Source: JBJHBP01 sp050485645 (GTDB lineage: Bacteria > Pseudomonadota > Gammaproteobacteria > Steroidobacterales > Rariloculaceae). Taken from it: a stretch of 64,000 bases of DNA. Below, in pieces: positions 49,324 to 58,315 of the stretch. The notes beneath the pieces are model-generated. The model searched no databases. It had not been told where the DNA came from and saw only the letters and a list, made by a program, of their open reading frames with translations. Where the stretch lies: contig JBJHBT010000013.1 in the NCBI GenBank assembly GCA_050485645.1, positions 1 to 64,000 of the forward strand. Reading direction: 5' to 3'. The position numbers and the translations under genes are program-made. Within the stretch, counting starts at the first letter, position 1; every line of letters starts with the position of its first letter.

Positions 49324-50943
49324 ATGTCCGAATCGTCGGCGTCCGCGCTGTCGCCGTTCCGCCAGACCATCTTCCGTGATGTGTGGATCGCCAATGTGCT
49401 TTCGCAGTTCGGCGGCACCATGCAGACGGTGGGTGCCGCGTGGCTGATGCTGTCGATCGCCGAATCGGCGCAGATGGTGACGCTGGTGCAGGCGTCGATG
49501 ACGCTGCCCATCGTGATGTTCGCGCTGGTGGCCGGCGCGCTGGCCGACAGCTTCGATCGCCGCCGCATGATGCTGGTGGCGCAGTGGTTCATGCTGGTGG
49601 TGTCGATCGTGCTTGCGCTGGCCGCCTGGCAGGAGCTGGTGACGCCGTGGACGCTGCTGCTGCTCACCTTCCTGATCGGCTGTGGTCATGCCTTCAACGG
49701 GCCGGCCTGGCAGTCGTCGGTGGGACGCATGGTGTCTCGCGAGGATCTTCCGGCGGCGGTGGCGCTCAACAGCATGGGCTTCAATCTGGCACGCAGTGTG
49801 GGGCCGGCGCTGGGTGGCGTGGTGGTGGCCGCGTATGGCGCGGCGGCGGCGTTTGCCATCAACGCGGTGAGTTACACCGGCATCATCGGCGTGCTCACGC
49901 GCTGGCAGCCGCCGCCCGAGGAGCGTCTGCTGCCGCGCGAACGGCTGCGCACGTCGATTCAGGCGGGCATCCGCTATGTGGCCATGTCGCCGCATCTCAG
50001 CGCCACGCTGCTGCGCGGTTTCGTGTTCGGCATGGGTGCCAGTGCGGTGACGGCGCTGATGCCGCTGATCGCGCGCGATCTGGTGGGCGGCGGCGCGGTC
50101 ACCTACGGCCTGCTGCTGGGCATGTTTGGTCTTGGCGCGGTGGCCGGGGCACTGGTGTCGTATCAGCTGCGGCTCGCGCTCAGGAACGAAACCATCGTCA
50201 GGCTGGCACTGATCGCCTTCGGCATCGCGGCGCTGGTCGCCGGCCACAGCGGCTGGCTGGTGCTGACGCTGCTGGCGATGTTCACCTGCGGTGGCGCCTG
50301 GCTGCTGGCGCTGTCGACGTTCAATGCCACGGTGCAGACTTCGACGCCGCGCTGGGTGGTGGGCCGTGCGCTGTCGCAGTATCAGGTGGCGGCGTTTGGC
50401 GGTATCGCGCTGGGCAGCTGGGTGTGGGGTCTGATCACCGAACACTACGGCATCAGCACCGCGCTCACGCTGTCCGCCGTGGTGCTCGGAGCGGGCGTGC
50501 TGCTGGGTCGGCGCTATGCGGTGCGGCAGACTGAGGCGATGGATCTCAGTCCGCTGGCGCGCTGGCAGGAGCCGCAGGTGGCGCTCGACATCCAGCCGCG
50601 CAGCGGGCCGGTGGTGGTCACCATCGAATACCGTATTCGTGAAGCGGACGAGCTGGCGTTTCTCACCGCCATGCTCGAGCGTCGCCGCATACGCCGCCGC
50701 GACGGCGCGCGTCGCTGGTCGCTGCTGCGTGATCTGCACGATCCGCAGCTGTGGGTGGAGCGCTATCACACGCCCACGTGGCTGGACTACGTGCAGCACA
50801 ACCTGCGCGTGACGCAGCACGACGCCGCGGTGAGTGATCGCCTGCGCACGCTGCATCTGGGGCCGGAGCCGCCGCGCGTGCGGCGCATGATTGAGCGGCA
50901 GCTGGTTGTGCCGTCGACTTCGGCGGGCTACCCGCTGGAGTAG
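49324..50943 (+). CDS. MFS exporter with an additional C-terminal domain
   Basis: 539 residues from ATG 49324 (AGGAG upstream). About 410 residues form a 12-helix transporter of the enterobactin-exporter (MFS_3) type, with FRQTIFRDVWIANVLSQFGGTMQTVGAAWL, ADSFDRRRMMLVAQ (motif A) and NSMGFNLARSVGPALGG. The last 115 residues are soluble (VVVTIEYRIREADELAFLTAMLERRRIRRRDGA, YVQHNLRVTQHDAAVSDRL), an ABM-like ferredoxin fold in the cytoplasm. Such two-part exporters are known; the substrate is unknown. Confidence 0.85.
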   Translation: MSESSASALSPFRQTIFRDVWIANVLSQFGGTMQTVGAAWLMLSIAESAQMVTLVQASMTLPIVMFALVAGALADSFDRRRMMLVAQWFMLVVSIVLALAAWQELVTPWTLLLLTFLIGCGHAFNGPAWQSSVGRMVSREDLPAAVALNSMGFNLARSVGPALGGVVVAAYGAAAAFAINAVSYTGIIGVLTRWQPPPEERLLPRERLRTSIQAGIRYVAMSPHLSATLLRGFVFGMGASAVTALMPLIARDLVGGGAVTYGLLLGMFGLGAVAGALVSYQLRLALRNETIVRLALIAFGIAALVAGHSGWLVLTLLAMFTCGGAWLLALSTFNATVQTSTPRWVVGRALSQYQVAAFGGIALGSWVWGLITEHYGISTALTLSAVVLGAGVLLGRRYAVRQTEAMDLSPLARWQEPQVALDIQPRSGPVVVTIEYRIREADELAFLTAMLERRRIRRRDGARRWSLLRDLHDPQLWVERYHTPTWLDYVQHNLRVTQHDAAVSDRLRTLHLGPEPPRVRRMIERQLVVPSTSAGYPLE

Positions 50944-51037
50944 GGGCGGGCGCAGGCGGCTCACCCGTTTCGTTCGCCGGGCTCGCCCGCTGCGGTTGTG
51001 GCGGCGTGCACGGCGCCGGTGTGCACGCCGGCTGCGT

Positions 51038-52237
51038 TCAGTCGCGCGCCCGCACGCGGGTGCCGTCGCTCACCTGTTCGCCCGGATACATGACGATGGT
51101 CTGGCCCGGTTCCAGGCCCGAGGTGATCTCGGCGTGGCGGCCGTTGTCGCTGCCCACTTCCACCGGCGTGACGAGGGCCTGCTCGTCCTCCACGCGAAAC
51201 ACGGCCCAGCGTCCGGCATCGCGGAACAGGGCGGCCACCGGTGCCAGCACCACGTCGTCGAGTTCCGAGGTCACCACCGCCACTTCCACGCGGTAGCCGT
51301 GACCGAGCGCGGCCCACGCCGACGGCGGATCGACGATGTCGATCAGCACGTTCACGCGCTGCTCCTCCACACCCAGTGCCGACACCTTCATGAAGCCGAA
51401 CGGCTCCACCAGCCGCACGCGCCCTTGCAGCGGCGCCACGTCGCGACCGCCCCAGTTCTCCACGTCGACGCGTGCCCCGGGCCGGATGCGCACGGCATCG
51501 GTGGACAGCAGCTCGGCGACGATTTCCAGATCTGCCGGATCGCCCACGGTCATCAGCAGCGTGCCCGCGCCGACCATGTTCTCGCTCTCCTGGGTCACGC
51601 GCAGCACGCGGCCGCTCACCGGTGAGCGCACGGCCACCGCGGTGGCCGTGTCATCGGTCGCACCGGGCTGGGTCAGACGCACGCGCGCGGCATCCAGCGA
51701 CGCCATGCGCATGTTCATGTTCTCACGCGCCGCCGCCGCGGCCGCCTCGGCGATGTTCAGTGCCAGTCGCGAGCGGTCGTAGGCTTCGCGCGACGCCAGC
51801 TCGCGTTCGTGCAGGGTGGCGATGCGGTCGGCCTCCACGCGCGCGTTGGCGAGTTCCGCGTCGGCGCGACCGGCTTCGGTGCGTGCCGCGGACAGGGCCG
51901 CTTCCGCCGAGCGCACGGCGGCCTGCGCCTCGGCCAGCGAACGGCTGTCGAGAAATGGCGGATCGCCGGGCATGACGCGCGCCACCACATCGCCGGCTGA
52001 CACCGGGTCGCCGGCCCTGTGCGTGATGCGCAGCAGATGGCCGGCGACCGGCGCGTTGATTTCGTAGACGTCGCGTATCCGCGTGCGTGCCTCGTCGCGC
52101 ACGGCCACCGTCAGCCGGCCGCGTTCCACCTCGGTCATGTCGACGGCGATCGACCGCGGCTGAAAGGCGATCACCAGCAGCACCAGGACGCCCAACGCGA
52201 TCACGGCCCAGAACACATTGCGAAATTTCAGTTGCAT
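51038..52237 (-). CDS. HlyD/MacA-type periplasmic adaptor of an ABC exporter
   Basis: 399 residues from ATG 52237. One membrane anchor (VFWAVIALGVLVLLVIAF), a lipoyl half (INAPVAGHLLRITHRAGDPVSAGDVVARV), a long alpha-helical hairpin with coiled coil (about 100-190: AQAAVRSAEAALSAARTEAGRADAEL), the second lipoyl half (VRSPVSGRVLRVTQESENMVGAGTLLMTVG) and a beta-barrel part. It links the inner membrane pump to an outer membrane channel. It is the last gene of the operon with the FtsX permease and the ATPase; 19 bases separate it from the permease. Confidence 0.92.
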   Translation of the reverse strand: MQLKFRNVFWAVIALGVLVLLVIAFQPRSIAVDMTEVERGRLTVAVRDEARTRIRDVYEINAPVAGHLLRITHRAGDPVSAGDVVARVMPGDPPFLDSRSLAEAQAAVRSAEAALSAARTEAGRADAELANARVEADRIATLHERELASREAYDRSRLALNIAEAAAAAARENMNMRMASLDAARVRLTQPGATDDTATAVAVRSPVSGRVLRVTQESENMVGAGTLLMTVGDPADLEIVAELLSTDAVRIRPGARVDVENWGGRDVAPLQGRVRLVEPFGFMKVSALGVEEQRVNVLIDIVDPPSAWAALGHGYRVEVAVVTSELDDVVLAPVAALFRDAGRWAVFRVEDEQALVTPVEVGSDNGRHAEITSGLEPGQTIVMYPGEQVSDGTRVRARD

Positions 52238-52256
52238 CGCGCGAGGCTCCTCGAGA

Positions 52257-54647
52257 TCAATCCCTGGTCTTGAGTACTTCAACCAGATCCATGCGGTCCA
52301 GTTCCCGGCGGACCAGCAGACCGGATGCCGCGGTAACGACGATAATGACGGCGGCGGCGTAGCCGTACGTGGCCGGATGGATCACGAACGGCAGTCGGAA
52401 CAGGTCCGAGCTCATGGCTTCGGCCAGATACCATGCCAGGCCGGTGCCGAGCAGTGCCGCCAGCGGCAGTGCCAGCACGGTCAGGAATGCGATTTCGCCC
52501 AGCAATATGTAGGAGATTTCGCCGCGCGTGAAGCCCATCACTCGCAGCGACGCCAGTTCGCGCTGTCGTTCCGCGAAAGAAATGCGCACGCTATTGTAGA
52601 CGACGCCGATTGCAATCATTGCCGCGAAGGCCGTGTAGATGAATATCGATACCCCCATCGTCTCGTCCATCATTGCCGAAAGATTGCGGTACGCCATGCT
52701 TTGCAGGCCCACACCGGCCACGGCCGGCAGTGCCTTGAGCTGTACGTACAGGGCATCGGTCTGCGCGTCGTCCACTTTCAGGTAGGCGCCGGAAACCACC
52801 GGGCCTTCGCCGAGCAGACGGTTGAGGTCTTCCAGGCGCATGTGCGCGCCCGAGCCGATGAATGTGGTGGTCACGGCGGCGATCGGCAGCTCGAAGGTCG
52901 GCCGGCGACCCTCCGTGATCCGGATCTCGAGCACGTCGCCGGCCTCGGCATCGAGCTTCGAGGCCAGATCGCGAGACAGCACGAGGCCTCCCGGCGGAGG
53001 CACGACGGGGCGGCTGTTCTGATCCACCATGCGCGACAGCGATGCGTCCAGCGGCAGGCCGGTGAGTCCCACGCGCTCCTCGCGATGGCCGTGCCGAATG
53101 CGCGCGGCGGCGGATCGATACGGCTCGCCGGCCAGCACGCCCGGCGCCCGCAGCAGTTCGAAGTAGGCTGCGCGTGTGCGCGGTTCCACAAAGGTTACCT
53201 GCACGTCGTGCGGATTGGCGACGTTGAAATACGACGCCATCATTTCGTCCATCGCGTCGATGAAAAACATCGTGCCAATCAGCAGGGCGGCTGATACGGC
53301 CACGCCGATGCAGGTGAACGCCGATCGGGTGGGAAAGCGCACGATCTGGCGCGCGATCATCCTGGTCTGCTGGTCGAGCATCGTGAGACTGGTGATCCGT
53401 GCGCCGGCAGCGCGCGAGTAATCCGGCGGCGGCGGCGGCGACATGGCGGTGGCCGGATTCAGCGATGCCGCCCGGCGCACGGCGAAGATCGCGCCGCCGG
53501 CCACGGCCGCGGCGGTGATGCCCAGCGACGTGAGGTAGACCCGCGGATCGGCCTCGAACACCAGGAACGGGAACTGGTAGTAGTCGGTGTACATGGTCGC
53601 GGTGAGACGCCCCAGCCAGGTGCCCAGCGCCGCGCCGATGATCAGGCCGAGTGCACCGATGACGCCCACCAGCTTCATGTAGTGCATGACGATGGCGCCG
53701 CCGCTGTAGCCGAAGGCCTTCATCAGGCCGATGTCGGCGCGTTGGGTGGCGATCAGACGCGAGATCACCACGTTCACCAGAAACGCGGCCACGAGCAGGA
53801 ATATCGGCGGCAACACGCTGCCCATGGTGCGCAGCTGTTCGATTTCGCTGTCGACGAATGCGTCGGAGATCTGTTCGCTGCGGCCATAGGCGCCCGGCGC
53901 GCCGTAGGGCTGCAGCAGACGATCCAGCTCCGCGATCACCGCGCGCTCGTTGGCGCCGCGCGCCAGCCGCACCGCGGCGTCATTGAACGCGCCGTCCTGG
54001 TTCACCATCTCTCCCAGCGCGCTGCGACTCATCCACAGCACGCCGAACAGGCGGTCGTCGGGAATCAGCTGACCGGGCGCGATGGCATAGACATGCTCGG
54101 GCGACAGCGCGGTGCCGACGATGGTGAGGCTTTCGCGGCCGCCGTAGATCGTGGCCGGCACGGTGTCGCCGACGTCCAGTCCGTGGGCGGTGGCGAAACT
54201 GCTCAGTACCACGGCCTCGTCGCGCCGGCCCGGATCTGGCAGGCGTCCGCGCATCAGCACGATCTGGTTCACCGATGGTTCGCCGGCATCGGGCAGCGAG
54301 AAAATCTCGCCGGTGGCCGGTTCGGACATGTCCGGCATGTCGAACAGCGCCGGCGCGCGGATGCGCACTTCGGCCGCCTGCACACCGTCGATGTCGCGGA
54401 TGTCGCTGATCAGTCCGACCGGTGCGCGCACCACCGGCGCCCATACATCGGCGAACCGGTAGCGCTCGTAGTACGCGCGCCGCGTCTCCTCCAGCGACGC
54501 GAGCATGCCGGCGGCGAGCAGGTGCACGGCCACGCCGCCGGCAATCACGAACGCGATTGCCAGCGCCTGGCCTTTCATGCCGAACAGTTCGCGGAACAGC
54601 TTGTGATCCAGTGCCGAGAGCACGGACGGCAGGCGCAGCAGTCTCAC
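52257..54647 (-). CDS. FtsX-type ABC exporter permease
   Basis: 796 residues. Two FtsX blocks with three helices each (near 270-400 and 670-780), preceded by an N-terminal helix (KGQALAIAFVIAGGVAVHLLAAGML) and separated by large periplasmic domains. Motifs include MGFTRGEISYILLGEIAFLTVLALPLAAL and ERQRELASLRVMG. This is the DevC/MacB-like core that works with the neighbouring ATPase (start overlaps the ATPase stop by four bases) and the adaptor. Substrate may be a lipid, peptide or drug; not determinable here. Confidence 0.9.
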   Translation of the reverse strand: MRLLRLPSVLSALDHKLFRELFGMKGQALAIAFVIAGGVAVHLLAAGMLASLEETRRAYYERYRFADVWAPVVRAPVGLISDIRDIDGVQAAEVRIRAPALFDMPDMSEPATGEIFSLPDAGEPSVNQIVLMRGRLPDPGRRDEAVVLSSFATAHGLDVGDTVPATIYGGRESLTIVGTALSPEHVYAIAPGQLIPDDRLFGVLWMSRSALGEMVNQDGAFNDAAVRLARGANERAVIAELDRLLQPYGAPGAYGRSEQISDAFVDSEIEQLRTMGSVLPPIFLLVAAFLVNVVISRLIATQRADIGLMKAFGYSGGAIVMHYMKLVGVIGALGLIIGAALGTWLGRLTATMYTDYYQFPFLVFEADPRVYLTSLGITAAAVAGGAIFAVRRAASLNPATAMSPPPPPDYSRAAGARITSLTMLDQQTRMIARQIVRFPTRSAFTCIGVAVSAALLIGTMFFIDAMDEMMASYFNVANPHDVQVTFVEPRTRAAYFELLRAPGVLAGEPYRSAAARIRHGHREERVGLTGLPLDASLSRMVDQNSRPVVPPPGGLVLSRDLASKLDAEAGDVLEIRITEGRRPTFELPIAAVTTTFIGSGAHMRLEDLNRLLGEGPVVSGAYLKVDDAQTDALYVQLKALPAVAGVGLQSMAYRNLSAMMDETMGVSIFIYTAFAAMIAIGVVYNSVRISFAERQRELASLRVMGFTRGEISYILLGEIAFLTVLALPLAALLGTGLAWYLAEAMSSDLFRLPFVIHPATYGYAAAVIIVVTAASGLLVRRELDRMDLVEVLKTRD

Positions 54648-55378
54648 CAGCTCAGCTCCGACGGTGACTTGCGTTCGGTGTTCTCGCGCAGTTCACGCAC
54701 GTGGCCGTCCGAGAATGTGATCACACGATTGGCCATGTCGGCCACGGACGCGTTGTGGGTGATCAGCAGTGTCGTGGCGCCGGTGGTTTCGTTCACGCTC
54801 TGCAGCGCTTCGAGCACACGGATGCCGGTCTTGCTGTCGAGCGCGCCGGTGGGTTCGTCGCACAGCAGCACCGAGGGGCGCTTGGCGATGGCGCGCGCGA
54901 TAGCGACTCTCTGCTGTTCGCCGCCGGAGAGCTGGGCGGGGAAGTGGTCCAGGCGCTTCTCCAGCCCGACGATGGCCAGCGCTTCATCGGGCGTCATCGG
55001 GTTCTGCGCGATCTCGGTGACCAGCGCCACATTCTCGCGCGCGGTGAGGCTGGCCATCAGATTGTAGAACTGGAAGACGAAGCCCACGTGGCGGCGCCGG
55101 TATTCGGTGAGCTCGCGCTGTGTGGCGCCGGTGAGGTCCTGATCGCGAAATCGGACGCTGCCGTCGGTGGCGCTGTCCAGGCCGCCGAGGATGTTCAGCA
55201 GCGTCGATTTGCCGCTGCCGGATGCGCCCAGCAGTACCACCAGCTCCCGCTCGGGCAGGGTGAGATCCACGCCGCGCAGCGCATGCACGGCGCTGTGGCC
55301 TGTGCCGTACACCTTGGTCAGGCCCACAGTGGTAAAGCATATCCCGCTGCTGGCGGGACTGGCGGTGGCGTGGTTCAT
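54644..55378 (-). CDS. LolD/MacB-type ABC exporter ATPase
   Basis: 244 residues from ATG 55378 (AGGA upstream). All ABC motifs are present: Walker A GASGSGKST near residue 43, Q-loop QFYNLMASLT, signature LSGGEQQRVAIARA, Walker B VLLCDEPT, D-loop ALDS and switch histidine ITHN. The Lol-type layout (ILGGLDSATDGSVRFRDQDL) pairs with FtsX permeases. It is the first gene of the three-gene exporter operon. The only expected part missing from the operon is an outer membrane channel. Confidence 0.95.
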   Translation of the reverse strand: MNHATASPASSGICFTTVGLTKVYGTGHSAVHALRGVDLTLPERELVVLLGASGSGKSTLLNILGGLDSATDGSVRFRDQDLTGATQRELTEYRRRHVGFVFQFYNLMASLTARENVALVTEIAQNPMTPDEALAIVGLEKRLDHFPAQLSGGEQQRVAIARAIAKRPSVLLCDEPTGALDSKTGIRVLEALQSVNETTGATTLLITHNASVADMANRVITFSDGHVRELRENTERKSPSELSW

Positions 55379-55498
55379 GGCTGATCCTGCGGCGAGCGGC
55401 AGAGAATAACCGATCCGATGCAAGCTGCGCGATGGGTGCGGATGTGCACTTTCAGCATGTCTTGTTCAGGTTCGGATCAGGCTATCATCCGTGGCGGT

Positions 55499-56272
55499 AT
55501 GTTCGGGATATATCGAAACTGGCGTCGCAAACGCATTCTGGCCACCTCGGAGCTGGACGCCGGCGTATGGGCGCAGGCCGTGAGCGGGATTCCGATACTC
55601 GCCGGCCTCGACGCCGCCGCCATGGAACGCCTGCAGGCGCTGGTGCTGCTGTTCCTTCACGAAAAAGTGTTCGAGGGCGCCTCCGGTCTCGATCTCACCG
55701 CGCGGATGCGCCTGCGCATCGCCATTCTCGCCTGCCTGCCTGTGCTCGAACTCGGCCCGGACCGCTACCGCACGGTTCGAACCATCATCGTGTACCCCGG
55801 CGGCTTCATGGTCCGTGATCGCGAGGAAGTGGATGACTTTGGCGTCGTGCATGTGGGCAACGATGTCCTCAGTGGCGAGGCCTGGGAACGCGGGCCAATC
55901 GTGCTCGCCTGGGAGGACGTCAACGTCAGTGGCATGGGCACCGGTTACAACGTCGTCGTCCACGAGTTCGCCCACAAGCTCGATCACGAGGGCGGTGCGG
56001 TGGACGGCATACCGCTGCTGCCCCGCGAAATGAGCATCACCGAATGGGCTGAAACCTTCCAGGCGGCCTACGACGAACTGTGCGAGAAGTCCGACAACGA
56101 AGAAGAAACCTGGCTCGACCAGTACGCCACCGAGCACCCGTCGGAGTTCTTCGCCGTCGTCTCCGAACTGTTCTTCGAAGTCCCGGCCGAACTCAACAAA
56201 CACTACCCGGACCTCTACCGCCTGCTTGCCGGCTACTACCGCCAGGACCCCGCCAAACGCCTGGCCGGCTGA
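55499..56272 (+). CDS. mtfA: MtfA-type M90 metallopeptidase
   Basis: 257 residues from ATG 55499, chosen because MFGIYRNWRRKRIL is the usual start; the upstream extension has no homologous look. The zinc motif HEFAH is at 155-159 (VVHEFAHKLD), with the distal glutamates in HPSEFFAVVSELFFEVP. MtfA is a cytoplasmic aminopeptidase that regulates glucose uptake in enterobacteria by binding the repressor Mlc; no Mlc is present in the window. The gene converges on typA, with seven bases between them. Confidence 0.9.
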   Translation: MFGIYRNWRRKRILATSELDAGVWAQAVSGIPILAGLDAAAMERLQALVLLFLHEKVFEGASGLDLTARMRLRIAILACLPVLELGPDRYRTVRTIIVYPGGFMVRDREEVDDFGVVHVGNDVLSGEAWERGPIVLAWEDVNVSGMGTGYNVVVHEFAHKLDHEGGAVDGIPLLPREMSITEWAETFQAAYDELCEKSDNEEETWLDQYATEHPSEFFAVVSELFFEVPAELNKHYPDLYRLLAGYYRQDPAKRLAG

Positions 56273-56279
56273 ATGCGCC

Positions 56280-58103
56280 CTAGGCGCGCAGTCGCGAATC
56301 CCGCCGCCGGTCACTCTCTTTCAGCAGCTTCTTCCGCAACCGGATACTCGTCGGCGTGACTTCCACGAGTTCGTCGTCGTCGATGAACTCCAGCGCCTGC
56401 TCCAGCGAGAAACGCAACGGCGGCGTCAGCAGGATGTTCTCGTCCGATCCCGCGGCACGAATGTTCGTCAGCTGCTTGGCCTTGGTCGGGTTGACGGGCA
56501 GATCGTTGCCGCGGCTGTGGATGCCGATCAGCATGCCCTCGTACACTTCCTCGCCATGCCCGATCAGCAGCGCGCCGCGCTCCTGGAGATTGAACAGCGC
56601 GTAGGCCAGTGCCTTGCCCGCCACCATCGACACCAGTACGCCGTTGTGACGCTGGCCGATGTCGCCGGCGAAGCGCGGCGCATAGCGGTCGAAGACGTGA
56701 TAGAGCAGGCCGGTACCGGCGGTGGACGTCAGATACTCGGTGCGGAAGCCGATCAGGCCGCGCGCCGGAATGCGGTATTCCAGACGCATGCGGCCGCGGC
56801 CGTCCGGCACCATGTTCTGAAGTTCGCCCTTGCGCTCGGCGATGCGACTCATCACCGCGCCCTGGTAGTCTTCCTCGAAGTCCAGGGTCGCCAGTTCCCA
56901 CGGCTCGCACAGCACGCCGTCGATCTCGCGTTCGATCACCGCCGGGCGCGACACGGCCAGTTCATAGCCTTCGCGACGCATGGTTTCGATCAGTATCGCC
57001 AGATGCAGCTCGCCCCGGCCCGATACCAGAAAGCGATCGGGGTCTTCGGTGTCTTCCACGCGCAGCGCGACGTTGTGCTTGAGTTCCTGCATCAGACGTT
57101 CACGAATCTGACGGCTGGTGATGAACTTGCCGTCGCGACCTGCGAACGGTGACTTGTTCACCTGGAACGTCATGCTGATCGTCGGCTCGTCCACCTGAAG
57201 TGCCGGCAGCGCCGCAGGCTGGCCGCGCGCGCAGACGGTGTCGGAGATGCCCAGGTCCTCGATGCCGCTGAACACGACGATGTCGCCGGCGCCGGCTTCA
57301 CGGATCGATACTCTTTCAAGCCCGGTGAAGCCGTACAGCTCCGCGAGCTGCGCGTTCACCACCTGACCGTTGCGTCGTACCAGTGATACCGGTGTGTTCG
57401 CCGTGGCCCTGCCGCGTGAGATCCGGCCGATGCCGAGCACGCCCACGTAGCTGCTGTAGTCCAGGCTCGACACCTGAAGCTGCAGCGGACCGTCGCGCTG
57501 CACGTCCGGCGGCGGCACATGGGTGACGATGGCCTCCAGCAGCGGACCCATGTCGCCAGAGGTGACGGTCGCGTCGGTGCCGGCGAACCCCTTCAGTGCC
57601 GAGGCGTAAATCACCGGAAAGTCGAGCTGTTTGTCGGTGGCGCCAAGACGGTCGAACAGATCGAAGGTCTGATCCAGTACCCAGTCCGGGCGCGCGCCGT
57701 CGCGATCGATCTTGTTGATCACCACCAGCGGCGTGAAGCCGCGCGCGAACGCCTTCTGCGTGACGAAGCGCGTCTGCGGCATAGGGCCGTCCACGGCATC
57801 GACGAGCAGCAGCACGCCGTCCACCATCGACAGCACACGTTCCACTTCGCCACCGAAGTCGGCGTGGCCGGGTGTGTCGACGATGTTGATACACAGGTCG
57901 CGCCAGTTGATCGCGGTGTTTTTGGAGAGAATCGTGATGCCGCGCTCGCGCTCCAGATCATTGCGGTCCATGACCCGTTCGGGCATCTGCACGCGCGCGT
58001 CCACGGTGCCCGACTGCTGCAGGAGTTTGTCCACCAGGGTGGTCTTGCCGTGATCGACATGCGCGATGATGGCGATGTTGCGCAGTTTGTCTGCTGAAAA
58101 CAT
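56280..58103 (-). CDS. typA: ribosome-associated GTPase TypA/BipA
   Basis: 607 residues. Elongation-factor-like GTPase: G1 AHVDHGKTT near 14-22, G2 region RGITI, G3 DTPGHADFG near 77, G4 NKIDR near 131 and G5 SALKG. The later EF-G-like domains and the unique C-terminal domain follow (GRGELHLAIL, LIGFRTEYLTSTAGTG, VNPTKAKQLTNIRAAGSDENILLTPP). It binds ribosomes under stress and aids 50S assembly. A single gene; position next to mtfA has no known functional meaning. Confidence 0.97.
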   Translation of the reverse strand: MFSADKLRNIAIIAHVDHGKTTLVDKLLQQSGTVDARVQMPERVMDRNDLERERGITILSKNTAINWRDLCINIVDTPGHADFGGEVERVLSMVDGVLLLVDAVDGPMPQTRFVTQKAFARGFTPLVVINKIDRDGARPDWVLDQTFDLFDRLGATDKQLDFPVIYASALKGFAGTDATVTSGDMGPLLEAIVTHVPPPDVQRDGPLQLQVSSLDYSSYVGVLGIGRISRGRATANTPVSLVRRNGQVVNAQLAELYGFTGLERVSIREAGAGDIVVFSGIEDLGISDTVCARGQPAALPALQVDEPTISMTFQVNKSPFAGRDGKFITSRQIRERLMQELKHNVALRVEDTEDPDRFLVSGRGELHLAILIETMRREGYELAVSRPAVIEREIDGVLCEPWELATLDFEEDYQGAVMSRIAERKGELQNMVPDGRGRMRLEYRIPARGLIGFRTEYLTSTAGTGLLYHVFDRYAPRFAGDIGQRHNGVLVSMVAGKALAYALFNLQERGALLIGHGEEVYEGMLIGIHSRGNDLPVNPTKAKQLTNIRAAGSDENILLTPPLRFSLEQALEFIDDDELVEVTPTSIRLRKKLLKESDRRRDSRLRA

Positions 58104-58315
58104 GGCTGCCTGCCAGGCCGGAAAAAGGGCGCGGATTATACGCGAGGCGGGCGTCTTTCCCAGTTAAAGTATAAGCGGAGTCGGCCGGGAGGCTGCGGGG
58201 GGCAGGCCGCTGGCGGTTCACGGCGCTTCCCGTTGACCGCAGCGCGCAGCGGCGCCGCCCGGTTTGCGCCCGGTTTGCGCCCGGAACGAGGCGCAACAAA
58301 GCCTGCGCGCGCCGA

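Noticed and set aside
49300..50964. 554-residue open frame on the minus strand
   Set aside because: It is fully antisense to a clear MFS exporter; its His/Arg/Gln-rich composition is the usual shadow of GC-rich codons.
52218..53294. 358-residue open frame on the plus strand
   Set aside because: Antisense to the FtsX permease; composition typical of a shadow.
53682..55067. 461-residue open frame on the plus strand
   Set aside because: Antisense across the permease and ATPase genes of a complete exporter operon with all motifs on the other strand.
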